DNA from: Haplomitrium mnioides
Lineage: Eukaryota > Marchantiophyta > Haplomitriopsida > Calobryales
Direction: 5' to 3'
Length of the DNA stretch: 28,394 nucleotides
NCBI GenBank assembly: GCA_049999725.1
Contig: JBNGIS010009528.1
Coordinates: forward strand, 1-28,394
The position numbers and the translations under genes are program-made. The notes beneath the pieces are model-generated. The model saw only the letters and a list, made by a program, of their open reading frames with translations, was not told the origin of the DNA and made no database searches. This document shows positions 16,600 to 26,979 of the stretch, one piece after another; the first letter of the stretch is position 1, and every line of letters begins with the position of its first letter.

Positions 16600-19500
16600 A
16601 GAGTCAGATTTGCCTTCCTTTCGGAGTTAGACCATGTGTTTTGCAAAGTTCACTCTTCTTTGTTTCAGACTTCAGGTTTCAAGGTGTGGACTGCAAATGT
16701 CGGATTTTCAGGTTGCAGGTTTTAGGTTGCAGATTTGAGGTTTCAGACCAGATTTCAGGTTTCAGATTCAGGCCTTAGAACAGATTTCAAGATGCAGGAC
16801 ATGATTTGTGTAGAGATCAGTTCTCCTTTGGTTCGGGGATCCGCTCTCCCTCAGGGCAAGTGCCTTCAGATCTGGTCCCAGGTTCAGTCACCCACATTTG
16901 GCCTTCCTTCGGTGCACAGATTTTGATGATCCTCCTTCCTCTGGAACCACCTTCCGTGTGCGACCATGTGTTTTGTCTTCAATTCAGGGATTAGCTTTTG
17001 TTCGGGGCAGGATCAGCCTTCCATTCAGAATTCTGAGTTCAGTCTCGTATGGATTGGTCTCCCAGGTTCCGTATCCCAAATTCAGTCTTCCTTCGGTGTA
17101 GATATCAGCCATCCTTTGATCTCAGGGTCAGCCTTCCTTCATGTCAAGCTTGACCTTCTATTCGGGATTCAGCCTTGTGTTTGATGTCGAGTTCAATAGG
17201 GTCGGGGATCAGTTGAACCTTTGGTTTTGGATCAAAGTTCAGTTTTCTTGGTTCGGGGTTCAGCTTTCCAAGTATAGAGTACAGCTTCTTTGTCGGCTTA
17301 TCATGTGGAATGCAGTTTCTTCTTCAGCCTGCGGTTCAGGGTTTGGTCCAAACCTTCTTCCGTGATTGACTTTCCTTCCGTGCTCGGCCTTGTACTTGGT
17401 GCAGGGTTCGATCTTCTACATCTGATTCCAAGTTTCAAAGTTCAAACAGGGGTCAGTTTTCCTTTGATTCAGGGATGTGCCTTCAGTGCTCCCTTCCTTT
17501 GGACTTGTGTGATCTAGTCTCAGGTTCAGTCACCTACGTTTGGGCTTCCTTTGGTGCACAGATTTTGATTCATGTTATCCCCCTACCTTCAGATCCGGAT
17601 CCACCTTCCATGTGCCCCTTCAGAATTCAGAGTTCAACCTCGTATGGATGGGTCTCCCAAGTTTCGTATCCCAAATTCAGTCTTCCTTCGGTGTAGATAT
17701 CAGCCATCCTTTGATCTATGGGTCAGCCTTCCTTCAGGTCGAGCTCGGCCATATGTTCAGAGTTCAGCCTTGTGTTTGTTGTTGAGTTCAGTCGGGTCGT
17801 GGATCAGTTGAACCTTTGGTTTTGGACTTCAGAATAGAACTTAGCTTTAGGTTCATGAGTTAGCTTCTTCGGTGCAGAAATCAATCTCTTCGGTTTAGAG
17901 AACAGAAAACAGAAAGCAGAAAAAACAAAAAAAAACAGCCTCTTCAGTTCAAGGGTCCTTCTCTTAAGGTCAGTAATCAGCCTCAGCGGTTGGGAGTCAT
18001 TCGGTCCAGAAGTTAGCTTCTTCGATGTAGGAGTCAGACTCTTTGGTTCAAGGGTCAGCATGTTCAGTTCGGAGGTCAAAATTCAGGAAACATTCCCTTT
18101 GGTTCAGAAATCAGTCTCTACAGTTCAGGAATCAGCCTTCTTTGGTTTAGAGGTCAGTCTTGCTAGGATCATCCTTCGGTTCTCAGGTCAGTCTTCAAAT
18201 AGGAGTACAGCTCCTTCGGTGCTCGCTCTTGTACTTGGTGCAAGGTTTGATCTTCTGGTTCTGATTTCAGGTTTCAGAGTTCAAACAGGGGTCAGCTTTT
18301 CTTCGATTCAAGGATTTTCCTTCTGATGCTCCCTTCCTTTGGACTTGTGTGATCTGGTCCCAGGTTCAGTCACCCACGTTTGGTCTTCCTTCAGTGCGCA
18401 GGTTTTGATTCATGTGATCCCCCTGCCTTCAGATCTAGATCCACCTTCCATGTGCCCATTCAGAATTCAGAGTTCAGTCTCATATGGATTGGTCTCTCAG
18501 GTTCCGTATCTCAAATTTGGTCTTCCTTCGGTGTAGATATCAGCCATCCTTCAATCTATGGGTCAGCCTTCCTTCACGTCAGGCTCGGTCATCCGTTCCG
18601 AGTTCAGCCTTGTGTTTGGTGTCGAGTTCAGTCGGGTCAGGGATCAAATGTACCTTTGGTTTTGGACTTCGGAATAGAACGTAGCTTTAGGTTCAGGAGT
18701 AGCTTCTTTGATGCAGAAATCAATCTCTTCGGTTCAGAAAATAGAAAACACAGAGCAGCCTCTTTGGTTCAAGCATCCTCCTCTTAAGATCAGTAATCAG
18801 CCTCAACAGTTGGGAGTCATTCAGTCCAGAGGTTAGCTTCTTCGGTGTAGGAATCAACCTCTTTGGTTCAGGGGTTGGCATGTTTGGTTCGGAGATCAAA
18901 ATTCAGGAAACATCCCCTTCGGTTCAGAAATCAATCTCTACGGTTCAGGAATCAGCCTTCTTCGATTTTGAGGTCGGTCTTGCCAAGGTCATCCTTTGGT
19001 TCTTAGGTCAGTTTTCGAATAGGAGTTAGGTCTTCGGAAAGTTTTTCGGTTCAAAGTTCAGTTTACTTGGTTCGAGGTTCAGCTTTCCTAGTACCGAGTA
19101 CAGCTTATGTGTCGGCCTATCATGTGGAATGTAGTTTTCTTCTTCAGTCTGCGGTTCAGGGTTCAGGGAATGATCTTCATCCGTGATTAACTTTCCTTTA
19201 GTGCAAAAATCCATCTTCCCTTGGATCATAGATCCGCCTTCGTTGTATTAGAGATTCCGCCTTCATTTCAGGTTCTGGTTGCCTTTCGTTTGTGAGGGGT
19301 CAGGTCGCAATGTGAAGGGTGAGAGTAGCCTTGGTTTGGAGGTCGGTTGGGTTGTTGGTGCAGGGATCAGCCGCAGGTGCAGAGTTCAGTCTTCTTCAGA
19401 CTACATTACATGTTTTCTTGGTTTAAGGTTGAGCCTTGCCGCTTCTCAAGGGTCGTTGGAGCCTTTGGTTTCAGCTGTCAGGATCTGAGCTCAACTTTCA

Positions 19501-19636
19501 GTTCAGAAATCGGCCTCTTTGGTTTAGAGACCAGCCACTTCGGTTCGTAGATCCGTCTCTTCGATTCGGGAAAGAAAGAAATAGATAAGTCTGCCTCTTC
19601 AGTTCAGAAATCAGCCTCTTTGGTTCAGAGAGAGAA
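16600..19636. repeat. 3-kb degenerate minisatellite array with ~840-bp higher-order repeat
   Basis: The base unit is about 20-25 bp, near CTTCGGTTCAGAGGTCAGCCT, heavily diverged. Larger blocks repeat: GGTTCAGTCACC occurs at 16881, 17523 and 18363; TTCGGTGTAGATATCAGCC at about 17092, 17687 and 18527; TTTGGACTTCRGAATAGAAC at 17821 and 18661. The last two blocks are thus offset by 840 bp. Many short open frames exist on both strands because stops are rare in the unit; none has a domain. Not a gene. Confidence 0.85.
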
Positions 19637-19805
19637 ATATATGCCTACTTCTGAATTATTATGGTTCAACCTTTGAGTTATTGTATTTCAGCCTCTAATC
19701 ATTCCATACCTCATTTCAGCCTATGGATGGAGAGAGAGAATAGAATAGAATAGAATTCATTTAAAGTCCCAAGCCAGCCCTAAGGTCATAGAGATTGAGG
19801 TACAA
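19637..19805. repeat. GA/GAATA-linked repeat module, right copy
   Basis: It repeats the order seen at 15756-16050: ATATATGCCTACT, CAACCTTTGAGTTATTGTATTTCAGCC, CATTTCAGCCTATGGATGG, a short GA run, GAATA x3 (19738-19752), AATTCATTTAAAGTCCC, and CCCTAAGGTCATAGAGATTGA. A third copy of just the TGATTCCATACCCCATTTCAG word follows at about 19818-19855. Confidence 0.75.
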
Positions 19806-19858
19806 CCACACACCTCTGATGATTCCATACCCCATTTCAGCCTATGGATGGAGATGTG

Positions 19859-19976
<118 letters not shown>

Positions 19977-22313
19977 AAATGAATGATCAATGGATGATCA
20001 CTTTGCCTACATGATTTTCCATACTATACTTCATATTCCACCTAATCCAAGAACTATTACAAAAGCACAAGACAACCCTAACTAGTTGGAATGGAAAAAA
20101 AACTATAAATTTGGAATTGAATTCTATGATATAAAAGGCAAGTGTTTGGACCTATAGCTTGAGCACCCTCCTTCACTTGATTGGCTATCTGTACATATTT
20201 GTTAAAAAGAGAAATGCAAAAAGCAATCACTAGAAGAAAATGGTGTTCTATATAGCTAACTAATCATTGAATGATACAATATTCAAAATGACCCACAACC
20301 AAGATAGCGCGACACAAATGATCAACAAGTGATTGTCCAAAATATTGAGATGTAAGAAATGGCTACTTTGTTGTTTTTTGGATCATTTCAACAATTTGAT
20401 AAAATGACACACTTGGTTCAAATGACTCAAATACACCATACAACCAAATTGGACTCAAATCATAAATAATCATTGTTTCTATATCCTAAACAATAGAAAC
20501 AGTTTTTGGTCAATTCAGACATTACATCATTCTATGATTAGTGATGTAACACAATGTTTTCTTGTTTCTATATTCTAAACCTTGATATGGAACGTTTAAA
20601 GCCTTTCATGTCATTCTAAAAATTTTATGGGCTACTTTCAATTTTAGCTTGTAAAGAAAAAAATATTGATTTAGAGTGTTGATTGTCGTAATGCAATATA
20701 TAACCAATTAAATCTTCCAAATATTGTTGCATATAGTTTGAGGTTTTACATTGAAGGGGCTCAATGATATATGTTCTATTCATTATCTTCTTTTGGCTGT
20801 AAAATTTGAAGCTCAATAATGATGAGGACTTAAATAAAGTCGATTGTGTTAGCTTTTTGGTGGTTGTTCATCAAGAAGTCATACTATGTCTTTAATGTGC
20901 ATATTGCTAACAAAGATTGATTAGAACATGATGTTGAGAGCTAACAAAAGCAAAAGAAAGTTGTAGCATCTTGTTGTTGCTAAGCATGTTGGGGGTGAAT
21001 AATCTGAAAATTTGTGTTTAACACCATATTGTGAAGGCTTCACTCTATATGTTTTGCACTTGTGATGTGCATTGGTTTAACCTAGACTATTGTAGCTTTT
21101 AAATTTTTGTTTTTGAAGCTAGTTTTACTCTTCGCAACTTCATAACTATATTATCTACTGACTTTAGTGGATGTTCTACATCCAAGTAGTCACCAATGAT
21201 GTGCTTTATATGCTATTTCTAAGGTCTAGAATGCTCCAATCACTAATCTTTCAACTAAAATGCTATTTCATAAGAATAAACTAAAGTAAATGAATAAAGT
21301 TGCAAGTTGATGCTTGAGAGTTGACAGATTTTGATTAGTAGCACCTACTACTTTGAACTAGAAACTATTACTGAGTTTCTATTTTATTTAGCGCTCAAGA
21401 AAATTTATTTTAAAATTTTGGCATCAAAAAATAAAAAATTTTATACTTATGAATTTTTTTCTCACAAGAAAAACAAATTTTCTTGATTTATGCATTCATG
21501 TAATTCAAAAACCATTTCTATATCAAATATTTTACAAAAAAATGATTTTCAAAATACTACCTTTGAAAAAGATAAACATCATCAAATAAAATATATACCA
21601 AACATATTAAAACATATCACTAATATGATTTCAAGCTTACTAGCAATATTCAAAAGACATTAAACTTATCAAAAGATTAAAATATTTATTGAAAATACTA
21701 TTGAAGAAAAGACAATGCCAAATCTAGCACAGACATCATCATCTACAATCTTCTAGCATATGCTTTCAACTTCCAACTATATAATTATCTCTTTTGATCA
21801 AAATCAAAAAAATGACTTGTCTAAGAAAAGACTTCATAATTTATTATTTTAATATATATTCTTATAAGATTAAAATGAAACAAAGACAATCATGTGTACA
21901 TACACTCCATCTCTTATAAATTAAAAATATGTAACTATATGTGTAAAATTCAATGCAAACCTCTTGAACATTATGTTTTTTAGTCAAAAACTAATTCATT
22001 TAAACACATACATCCATTCTAGCATATACTTCAACGCAAACATCTTGAAAATTATCTATTTCTTTATCAAAAACTCATTAATTCAAAGATGAACATCCAT
22101 GCTAACATGGACTTTATTGAAAGCATCTTGCTCATTATCTATTGTTTTATCAAAAACTCATTATTTATATATAGATACCTAAGGCAACATGAGCTTAAAT
22201 ACAAAAATCTTATATATTATATGTTTGTTTGTCAAAAATCATTTATTTAAACATATGCATCCCTACCAATCTGGATTTCAACAATTTTTTGTAATCAAAC
22301 AATTTATTATAAA
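19977..22313. other. AT-rich intergenic DNA, no gene seen
   Basis: Very AT-rich, stop-dense in all frames. A loose ~90-110-bp repetition of words such as AAAACTCATTATTTA, with CATCTTG and ACATCCATG, is visible around 21960-22270. No RNA gene or domain recognised. Confidence 0.5.
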
Positions 22314-23510
22314 TCAAAAATGCACATTAGCCATCTTTTTCTTTGTCAATCTTGTTTTTTTAGGATAGATGACATCCTCTATATTTATTGACTCTAAAGC
22401 TTGAGCATCTACAACCATTGATGAGTCTTTTCGAGACTTTCCAATCCAAGAAAAAGCTACTAAGTCTCTTGATGCATCTACTATACTAGGAGGAATAGGA
22501 TTCTTGTGGTATGCATGTACAATTTGAGACTTGATAATATTTGATAGCAAAGAAGCCATCGTCAAAACATGATGTGGAATATATCAATTGTCTCAATCAT
22601 ATTCTATTATAGTACAATTTTGCATTAATTTTATGGTATACGCTAAACATTTGTCGAACCCAGAGCAAAGATCTAATACCCAATCTTGCTTGGAAGACAA
22701 ATGATTAATAAAAAAATTACAAAGAGTTTGTAGATATGGTAAACATTTATATGAGCATCATCTTTTGGACGTTTAAGCTTGGCAAAAACCACAAGACAAC
22801 TTTAAAACACTTCGCATGATTTGGCAAGGTTGGCCAATTGCATCGTCAAATCAAAGATTAAATGTTTTCATGTTTTGCTTCCCCTCCTTTTCCAATAGTC
22901 CACAATCTAATACTTGTGGGTGTATATACACAATTTTGAGACCACTAAAATGATGAGTATTTGTTTGTCCTTGTAGCAATATCATAAAATATATTAGAAG
23001 AATTAGAAAGAAAACTATATTAACAAAGAATTAGAAAAAAAACTACTAGGAAAACTCATCATATGTCGTGGTCAGTAGCACAACAAGCTTCCAAAAGGGC
23101 ATCTTCAACAATGTCAAACTATTTCAAAGAATAGCAACAAACGACCAAAAATCCAATGTGATAGCCGCTGCAAAGGATAACATCCAATCAAAAACGTCAT
23201 CCATTTGACTCTCCATGAACTTGGTAAAATGCCATGTTGAGTCTATCAACATATGATCGAAAGCAACTTCATCTCTATCAAGACTACCCTCCGAGCTAAA
23301 GCATGTAGCTTCATTCTACTGCTTAGCTTTTTGCTCTCTTATCTTTTGATAGAGGAATAGAAAAGCAAAAGGATAAGAGACCAAGGTTGGAACTTAATGT
23401 TGGTCATCAAGGATTTCTTCAACTGCCTTGGTTTTCTTTCTGCCTTTCGCAGTTGCCGTCAAATTTTTGGCAAGTTGATTTTTGAAAGTTTTGTCACTCT
23501 AGCAAAAAAC
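22314..23510 (-). pseudogene. possible decayed coding trace, unidentified
   Basis: Minus-strand frames here read more like protein than the surrounding DNA. The stretch 22314-22565 is open for 83 codons (SIVDASRDLVAFSWIGKSRK, ending KKTRLTKKKM). Further upstream in the same strand, 23110-23490 gives KNLTATAKGRKKTKAVEEIL and, after stops, DRDEVAFDHMLIDSTWHFTK and MDDVFDWMLSFAAAITLDFW. Stops and frame changes are frequent. I do not recognise a family. It could be the remains of a transposon-encoded protein, or chance. Confidence 0.3.
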
Positions 23511-23657
23511 AAAGTTGGAATTAGTAACACAAAGAACCCTTCATAATAATTAAAGACGAATCATACATTCCATGCATTTGGACTTCCTAGAGTCATGTAA
23601 ATAAAGACTACAATGAACATGGACTCTCTTGTAGTCCATGCGTGCTTGGAATCTTGT

Positions 23658-24047
23658 TGTAAAAGAATCTCAAGAACCAAATTCAAATGAGTAAAAACTC
23701 ATAGTGAACTCAAATAGAGTTCTTCAACCAAAGGCAACTCAAGGTCCAAATTAAGACCAAGAGTGCAAGCAAAAGCCAAGCGACCAAAGAACCCAAGTGA
23801 TTCGAGAGAAGCTTTAGAATGAGAAGTAGGGCTAAGAAGCCCTTCTATTTATACAAAAGAAGAGGGTGTCATCCCTCTTTCTTCACTTACAAGTCACTTC
23901 TAATTTCAGCCCTAAAAGTGACTCCCTACTAAAAGTGACTTCGAAGGCAAACAATCTAATATCAACCCTAAAAGTAACTCACTACCACTTCCTTCACTCC
24001 TCTATATTTTCTTATTAATAGCACAACATTATGCTTGCATTATTACA
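23658..24047 (-). repeat. element 2 LTR, outer copy (390 bp)
   Basis: Bounded by TGTAAAAG and ATTATTACA on the plus strand (TG/CA). The TATA box TATAAATA, in element sense, is at 23846-23853. The polypurine tract adjoins its right end. An inverted repeat CATGGACT...AGTCCATG (23618-23640) lies just outside the left end. Confidence 0.88.
23846..23853 (-). promoter_or_regulatory. TATA box in element 2 outer LTR
   Basis: TATAAATA in element orientation. It is conserved at the same place in the other LTR (25103-25110), as expected of the retrotransposon promoter. Confidence 0.7.
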
Positions 24048-24062
24048 TAATCCCCGCCTTCT
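24048..24062 (-). promoter_or_regulatory. polypurine tract of element 2, outer copy
   Basis: In element orientation AAGGCGGGGATTA directly precedes the TG of the LTR. The partner at 25305-25319 reads ACATAGGGATTA and is more decayed. Confidence 0.7.
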
Positions 24063-24914
24063 AATTGATGACGTCCTCGTCATTGCCTCAACTTTCAAAT
24101 ATTTAAATAACCTCTTGAGCATTCTCAATATTTGAAGAAGGTTCCCAAGTAGCATCACAAAGTAACTATCTATGCATATGGCTTATCATCCTCAAACAGA
24201 TAGGAAATCCACAAAACCTTGTATTGAACTTGTGGATCCCGCCCTCGCTTGATAACTCTTTTTGCCAAAAATGCGGTCCACTTCAAATTCTTCATGGTCA
24301 TAAAGAACAATAACCGAAGGAGGAAGTTGAACATGATTTGGAAAAAAAAAGGGACTAGGAACAAAAAGCTTAAGTTTAGATACATGGAACACAAGATGAA
24401 TCTTCATATGAAGAGGAAGATCAAGTTTGTACACAATGAGATAAATAACTTGAGAAACTGAGAAAGGACCAATCCAAGATGGAGATAACTTACGGACTCG
24501 AGTATCTAAAGACAAAGGAAGATCATGAGTAGAAAGCATCACTTGGTCATCTAAAACATAAGAGAAATCATCACGATGTTTATTGACATATTTTTTTGCC
24601 AATTTTGAGCAATAGCAAGATGGTTTCTGGCATCTTGCAAAGAGGAAGATAAACAAGACAAAAAGGTAGAAAGACTTGGAACATTGGAAGGAGAAAGCAA
24701 ACCATTGGGAATAAGAGGATATTGACCAGAATTAAGAAAGAAAGGAGAAAATCTAGTACTTGCTTGTTTGGAGTTGTTGCATACAAACTCCACAGTCGGT
24801 AAAAAAACTATCCCAATCCGTGTGATGAACATTGATAAACGCTCCAAGCATATCCTCCATAGTACAATTTGCGCATTTGGTTTGCCCATCTATTTGAGGA
24901 TGATAAGCCATAGA
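24063..24914 (-). pseudogene. second partial copy of element 2 integrase end and chromodomain
   Basis: It starts abruptly at the LTR border (24914/24915) within integrase, at the codons for MAYHPQIDGQTK, so Gag, protease, RT and most of IN are missing. It then follows the main copy: YPLIPNGLL, QNWQKNMSIN, VLDDQVMLSTHDLPLSLDTR, PSWIGPFSVSQVI, KLDLPLHMKIHLVFHVSKLK and FEVDRI at the start of the chromodomain. Here a frame change spoils the rest (KVLWISYL is recognisable in another frame). It cannot encode a working protein. Confidence 0.88.
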
Positions 24915-25304
24915 TGTAAAAGAATCTCATAGACCAAATCCAAATGAGTAAGAACTCATGGTGAACTTTAAAAGAGTTCTTCAACCAAAAGCAACTCAGG
25001 GTCTAAGCTAAGACCACGAGTGCAAGCAAAAGCCAAGCAACCAAAGAACCCAAGTGATTTGAGAGGAACTCCAGAATGAGGAGTGGGGCTAAGAAACCCT
25101 TCTATTTATACAAGAGAAGAGGGTGTCCTTCCTCTTTCTTCACTTACAAGTCACTTCTAATTTCAGCCCTAAAGGTGACTCTCTACTAAAAGTGACTTCA
25201 AAGACAAGTAATCAAATCTTAACCCTAAAAGTGACTCACTACTACTTCCTTCACTCCTCTCTATTTTCTTATAAATAGCACAACCTTATGCTTGTACTAT
25301 TACA
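24915..25304 (-). repeat. element 2 LTR, inner copy (390 bp)
   Basis: Same ends (TGTAAAAG... / ...CTATTACA) and same length as the outer LTR. In element orientation it is preceded by the polypurine tract of the main copy. It is followed not by a primer site but by mid-integrase sequence, which shows that an internal deletion removed everything between. Confidence 0.88.
25103..25110 (-). promoter_or_regulatory. TATA box in element 2 inner LTR
   Basis: TATAAATA in element orientation, matching the site at 23846-23853. Confidence 0.7.
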
Positions 25305-25383
25305 TAATCCCTATGTGCTAATCGATGATGTCCTCGTCATTGCCACAACTTTCAAAAATTTCAATAGCTTTTTAAGCATTCTA

Positions 25384-25512
25384 AAGATTTGAAGAAGGTT
25401 CCCAAGTAGCGTCATGAAGTGGATAGCCTTTCCACAAAACCTTGTATTGAACTTGTGGATGTCGCCCTTGCTTGATAACTCTTTTTGCCAAAATGCGGTC
25501 TACTTCAAATTC
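25384..25512 (-). pseudogene. chromodomain of element 2
   Basis: The translation has EFEVDRILAKRVIKQGRHP, then YKVLWKGYP and DATWEPSSNL. These are the aromatic-cage strand, the WKGY core and the ATWEP helix start of the chromodomain, which binds methylated histone H3 and guides integration in chromoviruses. A stop follows the SNL that begins the C-terminal helix. It is the part of the polyprotein equivalent in position to the PHD finger of element 1. Confidence 0.92.
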
Positions 25513-26979
25513 TTCATGATCATCTAGAACAATGGCCAGAGGAGGAAGTTGATCACGATTTGGAAAAGAAAATAGACTAGGAACAAAAGGCTTAAGTTTA
25601 GACACATGGAACATGGGATGAATCTTCATATGAAGAGGAAGATCAAGTTTATAAGCAACGGGAGAAATAACTTGAGAAATAGAGAAATGACCAATCCAAG
25701 TAGGGTATAACTTACAAACTTGAGTATCTAAAGACAATGGAAGATTATGAGTGGATAACATAACTTGGTCACCTACAACATAAGAGCAATCACGACGATG
25801 TTTATTGGCAAGTTGTTTTTGCCGATTTTAAGCAATAACAAGATGGTTTCTGGCATCTTGCAACGAGGAAGATAAACGAGACAAAAAGGTAGAAAGGCTG
25901 GGAACATTGGAAGACAAAAGAGAAAGAAAACTATTGAGAACAAGAGGATGTTGACCAGAATTAAGAAAGAAAGGAGAAAAGCTAGTACTTGCTTTTTTGG
26001 AGTTGTTTTATGCAAACTCCACAACCGGTAAAAAACTATCCCAATCCGTATGATGAACATTGATAAATGCTCGAAGCATATCCTCCACAGTGCGATTTTC
26101 CCATTTAGTTTGCCCATCTGTTTGAGGATGATACGCCATAGACATAGATAGTTTGGTACCCAAAAGTGTGAATAACTCTCGCCAAAACTTCCCAGTGAAT
26201 CGTGGATCTCTATCAGATATAAGTACCTTTGGCATTCCATGATATCGGAAAACTGTATCAAAATAAATCTTTGCCAATTGTGGAGCATCCACTGTCAGTG
26301 CTAAATGAATTTGCTTGCTTAGCTTATCCACAAACACCACAATAGTTGTATATCCACAAGGCGTGGTTGGAAGCGAAGTGATAAGATCCAAACTTACATG
26401 TTCCCACAAAGCAGTAGAAATCGATAATGGTTGTAGAAGACCAGCTGGTTTTTGATTTGAAGCCTTGTTTTGCTGACAACTTTCACAAGAACGAACAAAG
26501 CCACAAACATCTCGAGCTAGGTTTGGCCACCACCAAGTCCGCTGAAGCAACTCCATAGTCTTGTCTACTCCAAGATGCCCAAAAATCAGAATATCATGTG
26601 CTTCTTGTAAACGTGCCATTCTAAGCGCATCATGTTGTGGAACATATATTTGATGGCCTTGATAGAGAAAACCATCCCGAATGGAAAAGCTATGATACTC
26701 ACTATCTTGGACCGCTAAACATGCTCTAACAAGAGTGAAGAAGGCGTCTTCTTGTAACTTTTGTCGAAAGCCATCACTGGTTGCTTCATCAAGATGTAAT
26801 ATGCTAGCATTTGCTATCTCTAGTGTATTTATTTGATGATCCCGTCTTCGAGACAATGGATCAAGAATAGTGTGGAACCTTCCCAACTTGTACTCCAACT
26901 TGAAATCAAAGAGTTGTAGTTGATCTTCCCATCGATGATGATGACTTGTCATATTTTCCAAGTGGATGGCTTGAAGCAA
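25513..26979 (-). pseudogene. integrase of element 2
   Basis: Visible in order: the RNase H tail (FDFKLEYKLGRFHTILDPLSRR), the HHCC zinc domain (HDILIFGHLG, WWWPNLARDVCGFVRSCESC), a first Asp in HVSLDLITSLP, a second Asp in LISDRDPRFTGKFW, then, 36 residues after that Asp, Lys in DGQTKWENRTVEDML where the catalytic Glu belongs. Next comes ADMLRAFINVHHTDW-like core sequence to LPVVEFA, a stop and frame changes, and the C-terminal GPY/F-type word WIGHFSISQVI before HVSKLKPF. The long open stretch 26008-26979 is the best-preserved coding block in the window. Lys at the catalytic position would abolish strand transfer. Confidence 0.92.

Noticed and set aside
16229-19550. Many 60-135-codon frames in the minisatellite array
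   Set aside because: They repeat each other with the array, sit on both strands and lack domains; rare stops in the unit explain them.
23618-23640. Inverted repeat CATGGACT...AGTCCATG as a terminator or regulatory site
   Set aside because: A short hairpin just outside an LTR, with no supporting context.
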